A stretch of DNA of 37,045 nt from a virus: the IMG/VR virus record IMGVR_UViG_3300025138_000124, positions 1-37,045 of that record. One strand, 5' to 3'. Numbering within the stretch: position 1 is the first letter of the stretch; each line of letters begins with the position of its first letter. Positions 1 through 8,058 of the stretch are shown here, piece by piece. Below the pieces are notes generated by a model, which worked only from the letters and a program-made list of their open reading frames with translations, did no database searches and was not told the DNA's origin. The translations under genes were made by a program, and so were the position numbers.

Positions 1-1314
1 ACCACTTGCGTTACTTCCTGCACTAGATACTGCTGTTGTTCCAAAATATCCGTTGCCGAAGTTTGCTTCAACTATTGCATATTGGCTTTGACTTGTACTT
101 CCTACTATAAATCCTTGATGGCTAGAAGTAGTAAACCAAGATTGAGCTGATATATTTGTAGCTCCTGTTCTTGATGAGCCTGATGTTGGTACTCCAACAA
201 CTCCACCGATAGTTCCCCAAGTTCCATTTCTACCAGCATAAAAAGCTCCATTGTCGGCATCATAAGCAATCATACAAATATCATTTGTTGCTACAGTAGG
301 TATAACACCAGATACTTCTGAACCATTCATTAGAACATTACCATCTTTTCTTACAGAAACTGCACCATTAAAACTTGTGTTATAAATTGTTGTATTTGCT
401 GTTCTTAATGCTTCTGTTCCTTTGTCCATATCACAAATACCAACAGCAAAATTTTGTGTTCCTACATTTTTAAATTCTGCATAATATTTTCCACTTTTTG
501 GAATAGCTAATGTTGAAATTGCATTAGGATAAGTTGCATCATGAGTACCATTCATTTTAGTATTTCCATTAGAAAAAACAGGATAAGCTTTTGATTGAAC
601 AAAATTTAAATTATTCCAAACACTAAAAACATTACTAGGACAATCTTCAGTTTTAGTTAGTGTACCACTAGCTAATGTAAAGTTGTTAGAATTAGATGAT
701 TGGTCTGTAATTGTGTTTCCATCTTTTAAAATTGTAAAACCATTATTACCTAATGTAAAACTAGGAGAAGTGTTTATTTTCCATTCGCCAGTTGTTGAAT
801 CTGTAGAACCAAATACTGTTGGTGCTAATTGTGTGCCATCACAAAAATGAATATGAGACATTGAACCATCAAAAGCATTACTACCACCTTGATAATCACC
901 TATAGATATTGTTGCACCACTTTCATTAATTACATTGTTAGCTAAATTTATTGATGGAGAGTTGTTAGTAGCTAAATCAGTTTCTTGAACTCCATTAACA
1001 TATAATTTTACTCTGTTAGTGTCTGTTGATTGTGTTGTATCTACTGCAACAACTATGTGATACCATGCAGAAGTATCTCTAAATTTTCTATTGGTTATAA
1101 CAGTATATGTATAACTGCCACCATGAGTGTTGTAACATTCTAATCTATCACTAGAATCAAATGATAACTTAAATCTATTATTTCCGTCTTGATAACCATC
1201 TATAAGAAAACAATCTCCATAAGATAGTTTACTTCTTTTAAACCACATAGATATTGTATGTTTGGTATTTAAAGTTGGTGTTCCTGCTGTTCTTGATAAT
1301 CTTGTACTAGCCAT
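1..1314 (-). CDS. LamG/SPRY tail-associated protein, copy 1 (3' end cut by window)
   Basis: The frame is open from the ATG at 1314 to base 1, so 438 codons are present and the C-terminus is missing. The N-terminal half reads as a LamG/concanavalin-like beta-sandwich (MASTRLSRTAGT start, then KFRDTSAWYHIVVAVDTTQS and VKLYVNG). The second half looks like a SPRY domain (GKYYAEFKN, then AFYAGRNGTW) and ends near FGNGYFGTTAV. It is a clear paralogue of the 445-aa protein at 34614-35951; judged from that copy only about 25 residues are missing. Its ATG overlaps the stop of the tail fibre (TAATG). LamG and SPRY folds bind glycans or proteins, so receptor binding at the tail tip is inferred. Domains are well supported; the role is inference. 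Confidence 0.85.
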   Translation of the reverse strand, partial: MASTRLSRTAGTPTLNTKHTISMWFKRSKLSYGDCFLIDGYQDGNNRFKLSFDSSDRLECYNTHGGSYTYTVITNRKFRDTSAWYHIVVAVDTTQSTDTNRVKLYVNGVQETDLATNNSPSINLANNVINESGATISIGDYQGGSNAFDGSMSHIHFCDGTQLAPTVFGSTDSTTGEWKINTSPSFTLGNNGFTILKDGNTITDQSSNSNNFTLASGTLTKTEDCPSNVFSVWNNLNFVQSKAYPVFSNGNTKMNGTHDATYPNAISTLAIPKSGKYYAEFKNVGTQNFAVGICDMDKGTEALRTANTTIYNTSFNGAVSVRKDGNVLMNGSEVSGVIPTVATNDICMIAYDADNGAFYAGRNGTWGTIGGVVGVPTSGSSRTGATNISAQSWFTTSSHQGFIVGSTSQSQYAIVEANFGNGYFGTTAVSSAGSNASG

Positions 1315-4292
1315 TAGTTAAATTGTCCTCCACCTGTTGCACCGAATGAGCTTGTTAAACTAAAATCTCTAGTTACAAACTGACCCTCAGCATCTGTAAT
1401 TTTTAATGTAAAATTGTATGTAGTTGGTGTTGTAGAACTACCTCCAAAATCAGTTGTAGATATTACACCATTTGTAGCTAAACTGCAATTTGCTTGACTT
1501 CCACCACTTCCAACTAAAACACTTGTTGTTTCTGTAAATGTTATTGCACTATCTGATGAACCTACAACTGTAAATACTGTACCTGAAAAATTACCAGCTA
1601 CTGATCCTAATGATCCTGCTGCTGTTGTAAATGATGGTGCAGTAGATGCAGTAATAATATTATTTGTACTTCTTCCTGCGTTACCATCAGGGTTTTCTAT
1701 TCTTACAAAATAGTTTCCACTTGCTAAAGTACAATTAACTGAAAGTGTTGTAGCATTAGTAAATGATACTGTATTGGCATTTGTAACTGCACCAGTAGAA
1801 CCATTAATAAATTGTACTTGTGGTATGGAAACAAAGTTTGTTCCTGTAATACTTATTGTTGTTGCTGTAGCTGGAGCAATCGTTTGAGATACATTAGCTA
1901 CAGTTGGTTTAGTTTCTGCTGCTGTAATCCAAGATAATTGATTTGTGCTTGAACCATTACTAGCTAAAACTTGATTTGCTGATCCAACAGAAGTTGGTAA
2001 AATTAAAGTATATGATTGACCAGCAGAGTGAGCTGGAGATTGTATTTTAACTCCATGAGTATTTTGACTACAGTTTAAAGTAATTTTTCCATCTGCTGAA
2101 GAACCATCTCCTCTAGCAGTTAAACTGTTTGCTTCAACAGTAGCAGTAGTAAGTGTTTTACCTGCCATTGTTGTAGGTAATCTTGCATCATTTAGTGTGC
2201 CTGAAGTAATAGATGAAGCTGCTATTGCTGATACATTAAATGTTCCGTAAGCTACAATATCAATAATATCACCAGCAACTGCACCTGTTGCTAAAACAAC
2301 TGATGTGCCTGATGTTACAGTAACATCTGTTCCATTTACTAGCTTACTTCCATTTTTATAAATATCAATAAATCCTGCATCATAAGCTAAAGTATTTCCG
2401 TTATCATCTGAACCTGTAAATGTAGTTTGGTTTGCTGAAGCTGTGTATTTAAATCTAGCTGAAGTTCCGTTTACTGTACTTCCAGCTGCTGCCCAACCAC
2501 TTGATTTATAAACTTTTAATTCATTTGCAGTTGTGTCAAAATATAAATCTCCAACATCTAGTGAAGAAGATGGAGCTGAACTTGCAACTCTGTATCTTTC
2601 GCCAAAACTATTGACACCAGTTATGTTTGCTGCTGTTGTATTAACATTAGAGATTGAACCAGCTACTGTATTTACATTAGCAATAGAACCACCAACATTT
2701 GTTACATTTGAATTATTAGAAGCTACTGTACTAATATTTGTATTATTACCAGCAACAGTTGTTACATTAGAACTGATACCAGCAACAGCTGTTACATTAG
2801 AAGATATACCAGCTACTGTATTAATATTAGTAGAATTTCCTGCAACTGTATTTATATTTGATGAGTTTGAATTAACATTTGAAATTGCAGTTGATATTCC
2901 AGCTACTGTTGTTACTTCAGTTGCTTTAGGAACTAATCTATGAAAATTGTATGTGTGTTGAGTTGTTGTTGATTCAACTAAGATACCATAACCAGCAGGT
3001 AAAGAAGAACCATTAGCAACTCCATTTAATGTAACTGTTGAATTACCAACTGTACCATTAGGTATAGTTACAACACCTGATCCACTTGCAGTATAAGAAT
3101 TTGCAAGTGCTTCAACACTAACAATAGTTCCTACACCATTATTGACATCAGGATTTACATTTGGAAAACTTGTTTCATTTGCTATCGGAACAAAGCCACC
3201 TACATCATCTACTAAATCTATAACTCTAGCTGATATAGCTGCTGTTGTTGCAATAAACGAATCACTATCTGACCATGTTTGTCCTGAACTAATTGTTTCA
3301 GAACTATCTACATTAAAAAATCTATTATTAGCTGCTGAAGTTGTAAATACTGTAACATCATCAGGTGTAGATCCTGATTGTTCAGAAGCTGTAACTAAAA
3401 CTGCATCTGCTATTTTAGCAGCAGTAACTGCATCATCAGCAATTTTAGCTGTTGTAACATTTGAATCTAATATTTTTGCAGTTGTAACATTAGCATCTGC
3501 TATCTTAGCAGTTGTTACATTTGCATCTGTAATCTTAGCAGTAGTAACAGCGTTACTAGCTAACTTATCAGCAGTAACATTTGAATTAGTTATTTTTGCA
3601 GTAGTAACTGCGTTGTCAGCTAATTTAGCAGTAGAAACATTAGCGTCTGTAATCTTTGCAGTTGTTATAGCGTCATCTGCTATCTTTGTTGTTGTAACAG
3701 CATTAGCATTTATTTTAGCTTCTGTTACTGCATTTGCATTTAGTTGTGATGCTTGAACTGCATTGTCTGCAATCTTATCATTATTAATTGCATCATTAGC
3801 AATCTTAGCAGTAGTAACAGATCCATCTGCAATTTGAGCTGAACCAATAACACCTAAAGGAATTGAAGTATTAGTTGGTGTTAAAATACCAATATAAATT
3901 CTTAATGTTTCTGAAGAAAGTTGTCCTGAATCCCAAGTAACATTTACTGTAGTTGTTGTTACACCATTAAAAGCAGAAGAAGATATTGTTCCGTAAATTG
4001 TTCCTGTTGAAGAACCAATAGCTTTAACTCTCCTATTTGCAACATATTGAGATGTTGAATTTGCACCTGTTAAAGTAAATGAAGTTGCTGAAGCATAAGC
4101 TACAACTGGAGTTCCTGATCCAACACCATACTCTACCCATTGTGCATCATTATACCAATCTCTAGTATTTTTCATTAATGCTCTAATGGCATTATTAAGA
4201 TTGGATGGTAACATTCCCTCTGCAACATTAATTGTATTTAATGTAGTGTTGCTAGATTGGGTTGTTGAATAATCTTTAATGTTACTTGTCAT
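1314..4292 (-). CDS. Tail fibre with two decapeptide-repeat shafts and a TIG-like C-terminus
   Basis: A 992-aa Ser/Thr/Asn/Ala-rich fibre. The N-terminus (about residues 15-60, with NVAEGMLPSNLNNAIRAL and RDWYNDAQW) is the particle-attachment type seen in many phage fibres. Residues ~151-296 are tandem 10-residue repeats of the form NAVTTAKITD. Residues ~459-562 are a second 10-residue repeat of the form NINTVAGNST. Around 690-780 is a beta-rich neck. From ~790 there is a TIG/IPT-like Ig domain (FINGSTGAV, YFVRIEN) and a second Ig-like domain ending GGGQFN. The C-terminus is paralogous to the 237-aa protein at 35961-36674. The protein lies between the tail nozzle and a LamG/SPRY protein, as expected for the receptor-binding device. 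A trimeric fibre is inferred from the repeats. Confidence 0.9.
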   Translation of the reverse strand: MTSNIKDYSTTQSSNTTLNTINVAEGMLPSNLNNAIRALMKNTRDWYNDAQWVEYGVGSGTPVVAYASATSFTLTGANSTSQYVANRRVKAIGSSTGTIYGTISSSAFNGVTTTTVNVTWDSGQLSSETLRIYIGILTPTNTSIPLGVIGSAQIADGSVTTAKIANDAINNDKIADNAVQASQLNANAVTEAKINANAVTTTKIADDAITTAKITDANVSTAKLADNAVTTAKITNSNVTADKLASNAVTTAKITDANVTTAKIADANVTTAKILDSNVTTAKIADDAVTAAKIADAVLVTASEQSGSTPDDVTVFTTSAANNRFFNVDSSETISSGQTWSDSDSFIATTAAISARVIDLVDDVGGFVPIANETSFPNVNPDVNNGVGTIVSVEALANSYTASGSGVVTIPNGTVGNSTVTLNGVANGSSLPAGYGILVESTTTQHTYNFHRLVPKATEVTTVAGISTAISNVNSNSSNINTVAGNSTNINTVAGISSNVTAVAGISSNVTTVAGNNTNISTVASNNSNVTNVGGSIANVNTVAGSISNVNTTAANITGVNSFGERYRVASSAPSSSLDVGDLYFDTTANELKVYKSSGWAAAGSTVNGTSARFKYTASANQTTFTGSDDNGNTLAYDAGFIDIYKNGSKLVNGTDVTVTSGTSVVLATGAVAGDIIDIVAYGTFNVSAIAASSITSGTLNDARLPTTMAGKTLTTATVEANSLTARGDGSSADGKITLNCSQNTHGVKIQSPAHSAGQSYTLILPTSVGSANQVLASNGSSTNQLSWITAAETKPTVANVSQTIAPATATTISITGTNFVSIPQVQFINGSTGAVTNANTVSFTNATTLSVNCTLASGNYFVRIENPDGNAGRSTNNIITASTAPSFTTAAGSLGSVAGNFSGTVFTVVGSSDSAITFTETTSVLVGSGGSQANCSLATNGVISTTDFGGSSTTPTTYNFTLKITDAEGQFVTRDFSLTSSFGATGGGQFN
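2607..2918 (-). repeat. 30-bp tandem coding repeats (decapeptide type 2)
   Basis: Ten units of 10 residues (fibre residues ~459-562), for example NINTVAGNST, NINTVAGISS, NVTTVAGNNT and NVNTVAGSIS. This NTVAG repeat is a familiar shaft element of marine phage fibres. It keeps the same 10-residue period as the first block although the sequence differs. Confidence 0.9.
3405..3842 (-). repeat. 30-bp tandem coding repeats (decapeptide type 1)
   Basis: About fourteen consecutive 10-residue units (fibre residues ~151-296) follow the consensus x-N/D-A/N-V-T-T-A-K-I-A/T/L, giving a 30-bp period in the DNA. Units such as NAVTTAKITD, ANVTTAKIAD and DAVTAAKIAD recur in strict register. The repeats probably form a coiled or beta-helical shaft. 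The long plus-strand open frame over this stretch is an antisense by-product of the repeat. Confidence 0.9.
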
Positions 4293-4301
4293 TTATTTTT
4301 T

Positions 4302-4451
4302 TTAATCTCCTAAAAACCAAGCAAATGCTTTATTGTTTTCTGTATTTTTTTCGTTAATCAAAACATTAACAGCTTCTTCTACTTGTCTTTGAAAAAATTC
4401 CTGTGTGTCTAAACTGTATCGTACATTGTCTATATCAGTTTTATCTGTCAT
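4302..4451 (-). CDS. Small protein (49 aa) between nozzle and fibre genes
   Basis: The frame runs MTDKTDIDNVRYSLDTQEFF at the start and ends AFAWFLGD. Its ATG overlaps the nozzle stop codon (ATGA at 4451-4448), and the next gene starts 10 bases after its stop, so it sits in the coupled late operon. It is acidic and Gln/Glu-rich with a likely central helix. No family is recognised. A small virion or fibre-assembly factor is possible from context only. Confidence 0.6.
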   Translation of the reverse strand: MTDKTDIDNVRYSLDTQEFFQRQVEEAVNVLINEKNTENNKAFAWFLGD

Positions 4452-5914
4452 CTTCCACCTGCTTTTGAAGCTACAAAATTAACCCCTTGTGCATCTTTCC
4501 AAGCAGTACCTGCTGGGATTTTAACACTTGCTCTTACATATCTTCCTGATTGTCTTACTGGTACACTACCACTTGTAACCATAGATGAATAACTAGATGT
4601 AACTGGTTGATCTACTAATTTTTCTCTTTTTGTTATTGCTACTGTTGCATTGGCATCAACAATCGGTCTTACTTCTGTAATATCACTTCTTAATCCTGGA
4701 AACAACTCTAATTCTGAAGTTTCTAAAGTTACTTCACCTGAATCACCTGAAAAGATAGCTGACTCAAAACTTGAATTTATTGCTCCTAAAGATAACTGTC
4801 CTCCATCCCAAAATGTAGTATCTAAAGAAATGTTAATGTTATCTAGGTTTCCTGAAATCAAATCCATTTGTTCTACTGTGTAAGCTCCTAAAAACTGTGT
4901 AAAAATTGTAGAAGCAGAAGCATCAGCTATACTCCATTTTTCTGTAACATAATTATATACAATAACTCTATCACATATACCTGTAGTATTTGCTGTGTCT
5001 TGAGATGATGGATATAACCAAATAGCTAATTGATTAAAAGGATCTACAGCAGCTACTATTCTATCTGAGAATGCTTTATTTAAATCTACATCAAAAAATC
5101 TATTTACTTTTTCTGCACCAATAGCTTTTACTTGATCGCCACTTACTTCAAAGAAACCATCATCAGCATAAAAGAAAGCTCTCCTGTTATCTTGGCAAAC
5201 TGTCTTTCCATAAACTGCACCTCTATTAGGAGATACAACTGAAAATCTAAATACTGTTGCACCACCTACATAATCCATTCTTACTATTTCGTTTTGTCTA
5301 AATACATAACCATACTCACCTGATGTTATAGCTACGATCTGACCACCTGAACCTGGTAAGTCTTGTGAATCTGCTTGTTTAGTTCCTGGAGTCCAAGTTG
5401 TTATATCGTTAATACCTGACCATTGAACTCTATTACGATTTGCATTTTGATTACCTGTAACTAAAAAATCTCTGATAACACCTGATGTTCTAAATACTGG
5501 TGGAGTACCACTTGTTGCAATAGTGCTTAGATTAGCAAAGCTATTAGATGTTCCCATTAAAAAATATTGAGGAGCATCTTTACCATTACTTGCAATAATA
5601 TGATCTCCAAATTGTGTAAAGGTAAAAAAATCTGTATCTGTTCCTGTTAATCCTGATTTAATAGAAGTAAAAGAACCTTGTTCTAATTTATAAATATTAG
5701 TTTTTGTTGCAGCAAAGTTATTAGCTACATTAGAAGTTGATCTAAAAGAACCTGCTCCTTTTGAATTTGCACCAATATTGTTTGTTGAAAATTTTACTAA
5801 AGATGGAAAAGGTTTATATGATCTTGCAGCGTAGTAAACATTGTTAGCTTCATTAGCACCAGGATTTAAATATGCTGGTTGGTCAGGAAGCCATTCGCCA
5901 AAAGGTACTTGCAT
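4448..5914 (-). CDS. Tail nozzle/hub protein, P22 gp10-like
   Basis: A 488-aa beta-rich protein of the size and character of the P22 gp10 hub or nozzle family, which closes the bottom of the portal channel. The N-terminus (VPFGEWLPDQPAYLNPGANE, then NNVYYAARSYKPFPSL) is typical of marine podovirus nozzles. Recurrent W, Y and G positions (WSGINDITTW, GYVFRQNEIVRMDYVGG, RRAFFYADDGFFEVSG) suggest propeller-like beta blades. It follows the adaptor and one tiny gene and precedes the fibre, the expected order. Its start abuts the previous stop (TAAATG), and its TGA overlaps the next ATG. Family assignment is from pattern recognition. Confidence 0.85.
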   Translation of the reverse strand: MQVPFGEWLPDQPAYLNPGANEANNVYYAARSYKPFPSLVKFSTNNIGANSKGAGSFRSTSNVANNFAATKTNIYKLEQGSFTSIKSGLTGTDTDFFTFTQFGDHIIASNGKDAPQYFLMGTSNSFANLSTIATSGTPPVFRTSGVIRDFLVTGNQNANRNRVQWSGINDITTWTPGTKQADSQDLPGSGGQIVAITSGEYGYVFRQNEIVRMDYVGGATVFRFSVVSPNRGAVYGKTVCQDNRRAFFYADDGFFEVSGDQVKAIGAEKVNRFFDVDLNKAFSDRIVAAVDPFNQLAIWLYPSSQDTANTTGICDRVIVYNYVTEKWSIADASASTIFTQFLGAYTVEQMDLISGNLDNINISLDTTFWDGGQLSLGAINSSFESAIFSGDSGEVTLETSELELFPGLRSDITEVRPIVDANATVAITKREKLVDQPVTSSYSSMVTSGSVPVRQSGRYVRASVKIPAGTAWKDAQGVNFVASKAGGR

Positions 5915-6067
5915 TTATACTCCTACTTTTTTTAATGCTTTTTTATGTGCTTTAGAAAAACTAGATCCTTGCATCATAGCTTCACCCATTTCTTCCATGT
6001 GTTTTCTTGTATGATGAGATGAATGTTTTTTTAATAAATCTTTTTGTTTTGTTGTAAGTTTTTTCAT
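5915..6067 (-). CDS. Small basic conserved phage protein (50 aa)
   Basis: Starts MKKLTTKQKDLLKKHSSHHT and ends SKAHKKALKKVGV. It is rich in Lys and His, and resembles a short helical protein often found between the adaptor and nozzle genes of environmental podoviruses (pattern SKxHxxKHMxxM...SFxxAHxxAxKxVG). Its stop is directly followed by the nozzle ATG. Function is unknown. A structural accessory role or binding to packaged DNA is inferred only from charge and position. Confidence 0.75.
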   Translation of the reverse strand: MKKLTTKQKDLLKKHSSHHTRKHMEEMGEAMMQGSSFSKAHKKALKKVGV

Positions 6068-6070
6068 TTG

Positions 6071-6745
6071 TTATCCATTATTACTGGTTGATCTTACATT
6101 GTCAGAAAAAGGAGATTCAACTGTTACATCTCCTCTTATTTGTAATGGTGAACCACTAAATTGATCTTCTCTATCATTTCTTTCTAATCTTTCTAAAGCT
6201 GTAACATATAGTTGTTGCCATTGTTGTACTCTTTGAGGATCAACACCACCTAAAAAATTAGAAGCATGATATAATGCACCATATAAATAAATAGATGGAT
6301 GATTAGTTAATATATAGTTTGTTGCATTTGATGAAGATAAAGCATCAAATTCTTTGTAGAAATTTAAATAACCTGTGTATGTAGCATCAGGTAATGGTGA
6401 AAATCTAAATGTATCTCCAAGTATAGTATAAACTCTTGGCATACCACTTGTATTAGTTCCTCTTATCTGATCCATTTGTGGAGGAGTCATATAAGTTAAA
6501 GAATGTTTTTGTGTTCCTGATAAAATATAAAAATCTCTTACTTGTAAAAATCCTGTTGGTAAATTTTCAGTTTCAGCATTAATAGTAATTGTTGTTTGTG
6601 ATATTTGTTTTCTAACTCTTAATTTAGAATTAAAATCTTTTTCTGTTAAAACAATGAAATCATTTGCAATCTCAGTTGTTAAGTCTGATCGGTTTAACCA
6701 ATTTGCTAAAGATGCTTGTAATTCTATATAATTAGATAATGCCAT
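6071..6745 (-). CDS. Head-tail adaptor (portal adaptor / P22 gp4-like role)
   Basis: A 224-aa protein, mainly helical at the N-terminus (MALSNYIELQASLANWLNRS) with a beta-rich middle (LPTGFLQVRDFYI) and a helical C-terminal part (YLYGALYHASNFLGG, RVQQWQQLYVTALERLERND). This matches the adaptor family that docks under the portal of short-tailed phages (SU10 and P22 type). It is encoded just upstream of the nozzle, and its ATG overlaps the stop of the 111-aa gene (TAATG). Fold assignment is by recognition of the family pattern. The exact P22 equivalent is less certain. Confidence 0.8.
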   Translation of the reverse strand: MALSNYIELQASLANWLNRSDLTTEIANDFIVLTEKDFNSKLRVRKQISQTTITINAETENLPTGFLQVRDFYILSGTQKHSLTYMTPPQMDQIRGTNTSGMPRVYTILGDTFRFSPLPDATYTGYLNFYKEFDALSSSNATNYILTNHPSIYLYGALYHASNFLGGVDPQRVQQWQQLYVTALERLERNDREDQFSGSPLQIRGDVTVESPFSDNVRSTSNNG

Positions 6746-7080
6746 TATAATTTTCCTTCTGCTGTTCTAAAATATTTAAACTCACTACTGTTTAATTTAA
6801 GTTTTAGTATTTTACTTTGAGTTTCTTTTGGAAGTTTCCACCAGTTTCCTTTACAACTTGGATCATATTCTAAAGCCCAAATTTGTAATGCACCTAAAGG
6901 TATAGAAGCAACTCTTTTTAAATCTCTTGTTTTAGAGTACCCATCATTAAGATTTAATAATCTTTTATTATGTTTTAAATGAGGATCAATATTTGTTTCT
7001 TCTTTTACAACAACTCTTTCTTCTTGCTTATCTAAATCATAAGTAGTTGTTTGTAAGCCGTCTTTAATAATGTCCTTCAT
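6745..7080 (-). CDS. Hypothetical late protein (111 aa)
   Basis: Not assigned to a named family. The N-terminal ~50 residues are charged (DLDKQEERVVVKEETN) and probably flexible. The C-terminal half looks folded, with LGALQIWALEYDPSC and GNWWKLPKETQSKILKL. It lies between a basic mini-protein and the adaptor, with a TAATG overlap to the adaptor, so it is likely a structural or assembly protein of the head-tail connection. No catalytic motif is visible. Confidence 0.65.
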   Translation of the reverse strand: MKDIIKDGLQTTTYDLDKQEERVVVKEETNIDPHLKHNKRLLNLNDGYSKTRDLKRVASIPLGALQIWALEYDPSCKGNWWKLPKETQSKILKLKLNSSEFKYFRTAEGKL

Positions 7081-7212
7081 TTATCCTTGACCTCTACTTT
7101 TTTTTCTACTTGGTATTCTTTTACTATAACTTTTTGCATGACGACCAGGTCTTTTTCTAGGTTTAGTTTTAACATAATTGCTAATACCATATAAACCTTT
7201 TTTTTTAGCCAT
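7081..7212 (-). CDS. Very basic mini-protein (43 aa)
   Basis: Starts MAKKKGLYGISNYVKTKPRK and ends SRKKSRGQG, with about 15 Lys/Arg and no acidic residue. The ATG overlaps the stop of the 100-aa gene (TAATG), and its own stop is directly followed by the next gene's ATG, so it is embedded in the coupled head operon. Similar MAKKKGLY-type peptides occur in head gene clusters of environmental phages. Nucleic-acid binding in the capsid is inferred from the charge. Confidence 0.7.
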   Translation of the reverse strand: MAKKKGLYGISNYVKTKPRKRPGRHAKSYSKRIPSRKKSRGQG

Positions 7213-7514
7213 TATGCACTTAGTTCAACAATAGAAATAACATCACCATTAGTTGCAGTTAAACCTGAACACTTAGAACCTGGAGTAACTTTAAATATTT
7301 CAGGTTGGTCGGCAGGTATAAATATACTTGTTGCACTAGCAGTTGGAGGTGCAATAGTTGCAGTTCCACCAAATACAATATGACAATCAACTGGACTACA
7401 AACTCTTACATATTCAGTTTGTGAACCAAAAGCAGCAGTTGCTGTTGAAGCTGCTGGACTAGGCATTGTTATATTATTTATTGTTATAGGTCTTAATCCG
7501 TAATTAAAACTCAT
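7212..7514 (-). CDS. Small beta-rich virion protein (100 aa), possible head decoration
   Basis: Rich in Ala, Thr, Ser and Pro and predicted mostly beta (TEYVRVCSPVDCHIVFGG, TSIFIPADQPEIFKV, NGDVISIVELSA). Three Cys residues are present. It is separated from the 119-aa virion gene by a 74-base gap holding a hairpin, with a good ribosome site (AGGAGAAAAAAAT before ATG). Its place after the major capsid gene suggests a decoration, stopper or fibre-base protein. No specific family is recognised. Confidence 0.65.
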   Translation of the reverse strand: MSFNYGLRPITINNITMPSPAASTATAAFGSQTEYVRVCSPVDCHIVFGGTATIAPPTASATSIFIPADQPEIFKVTPGSKCSGLTATNGDVISIVELSA

Positions 7515-7540
7515 ATTTTTTTCTCCTATTTATTTTTTAA

Positions 7541-7570
7541 GGGGAAATTTGTCGCTAGACTAGCTTCCCC
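7541..7570 (-). promoter_or_regulatory. Nested hairpin between two virion genes
   Basis: The outer arms GGGGAA (7541-7546) and TTCCCC (7565-7570) enclose a perfect 11-base palindrome GCTAGACTAGC (7554-7564). On the minus-strand transcript the second arm is followed by an A-rich stretch, not a U-run, so this looks more like an mRNA processing or stability element than a terminator. It lies 27 bases upstream of the 100-aa gene. Confidence 0.5.
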
Positions 7571-7588
7571 AATTATTCTTATATACTA

Positions 7589-7948
7589 TTATCTTCTAAT
7601 AACAAAAGTACAATTTAAAGGACAAACTCCTGTTGAAGCTCCGTCTGTTGCTACTTTTATAAAGTCGCCTTCTGCTACTAAATTTACTGCTGATGGTGTT
7701 GATGTTCTTACATCTCCAACAGCATCTCCAGCATAAGGAACAGTTATTCCTGATGATGTCATAACTGTAGATCCACCTTGTTTAGTGAAAAAAGTTATTG
7801 CAGCATTTGAACCTGTAATTGCACCTTCTTGAACAGCATGAATTTTGATAACTCTACCACCATCAGGTATAGCAACAAATGCTACTCCACCTGTTGCTGA
7901 TATGTCAGCTAATCTTACTGTTATAAAGTAATCGTTTAATGTTCTCAT
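7589..7948 (-). CDS. Small beta-rich virion protein (119 aa), possible head decoration
   Basis: Begins MRTLNDYFITVRLADISATG and continues with alternating beta stretches (GVAFVAIPDGGRVIKIHAVQ, NAAITFFTKQGG, GDFIKVATDGAS) and a final CTFVIRR. It has the look of a single beta-sandwich of the kind that decorates capsids or binds the capsid/portal interface. It is the first gene after the major capsid protein, separated from it by a strong hairpin. The ribosome site is CGGAGAAATAAA before ATG. No named family; the role is inferred from position. Confidence 0.65.
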   Translation of the reverse strand: MRTLNDYFITVRLADISATGGVAFVAIPDGGRVIKIHAVQEGAITGSNAAITFFTKQGGSTVMTSSGITVPYAGDAVGDVRTSTPSAVNLVAEGDFIKVATDGASTGVCPLNCTFVIRR

Positions 7949-8005
7949 TTTATTTCTCCGTTTGTCGTTCCGTCTATAACCTATTTAAGACTTCAACTTG
8001 ATTAA

Positions 8006-8047
8006 GTGTGAGGAGTGTATTTTTTAAAAGGTTACACCCCTCAACAC
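8006..8047 (-). promoter_or_regulatory. Long imperfect hairpin after the capsid gene
   Basis: Arms GTGTGAGGAGTGTA (8006-8019) and TACACCCCTCAACAC (8033-8047) pair over 14 positions, with one bulged base and one G-U pair, around a 13-base A/T loop. It sits in the 110-base gap just after the major capsid gene on its own transcript. No U-run follows, so it probably stabilises or processes the capsid mRNA, or partly attenuates downstream transcription. Confidence 0.6.
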
Positions 8048-8058
8048 AATTAGATTGC

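Noticed and set aside
2533-3756. Long plus-strand open frames opposite the tail fibre
   Set aside because: They lie exactly opposite the decapeptide repeats, where repeated codons keep the complementary frame free of stops. No ribosome site, and composition is just the mirror of the fibre.
3405-3842. CRISPR-like or satellite array
   Set aside because: The 30-bp periodicity has no unique spacers and is fully explained by a coding decapeptide repeat in frame.
1-4292. Diversity-generating retroelement acting on the tail proteins
   Set aside because: No reverse transcriptase or template repeat was seen, and the duplicated copies differ throughout rather than at scattered adenines.
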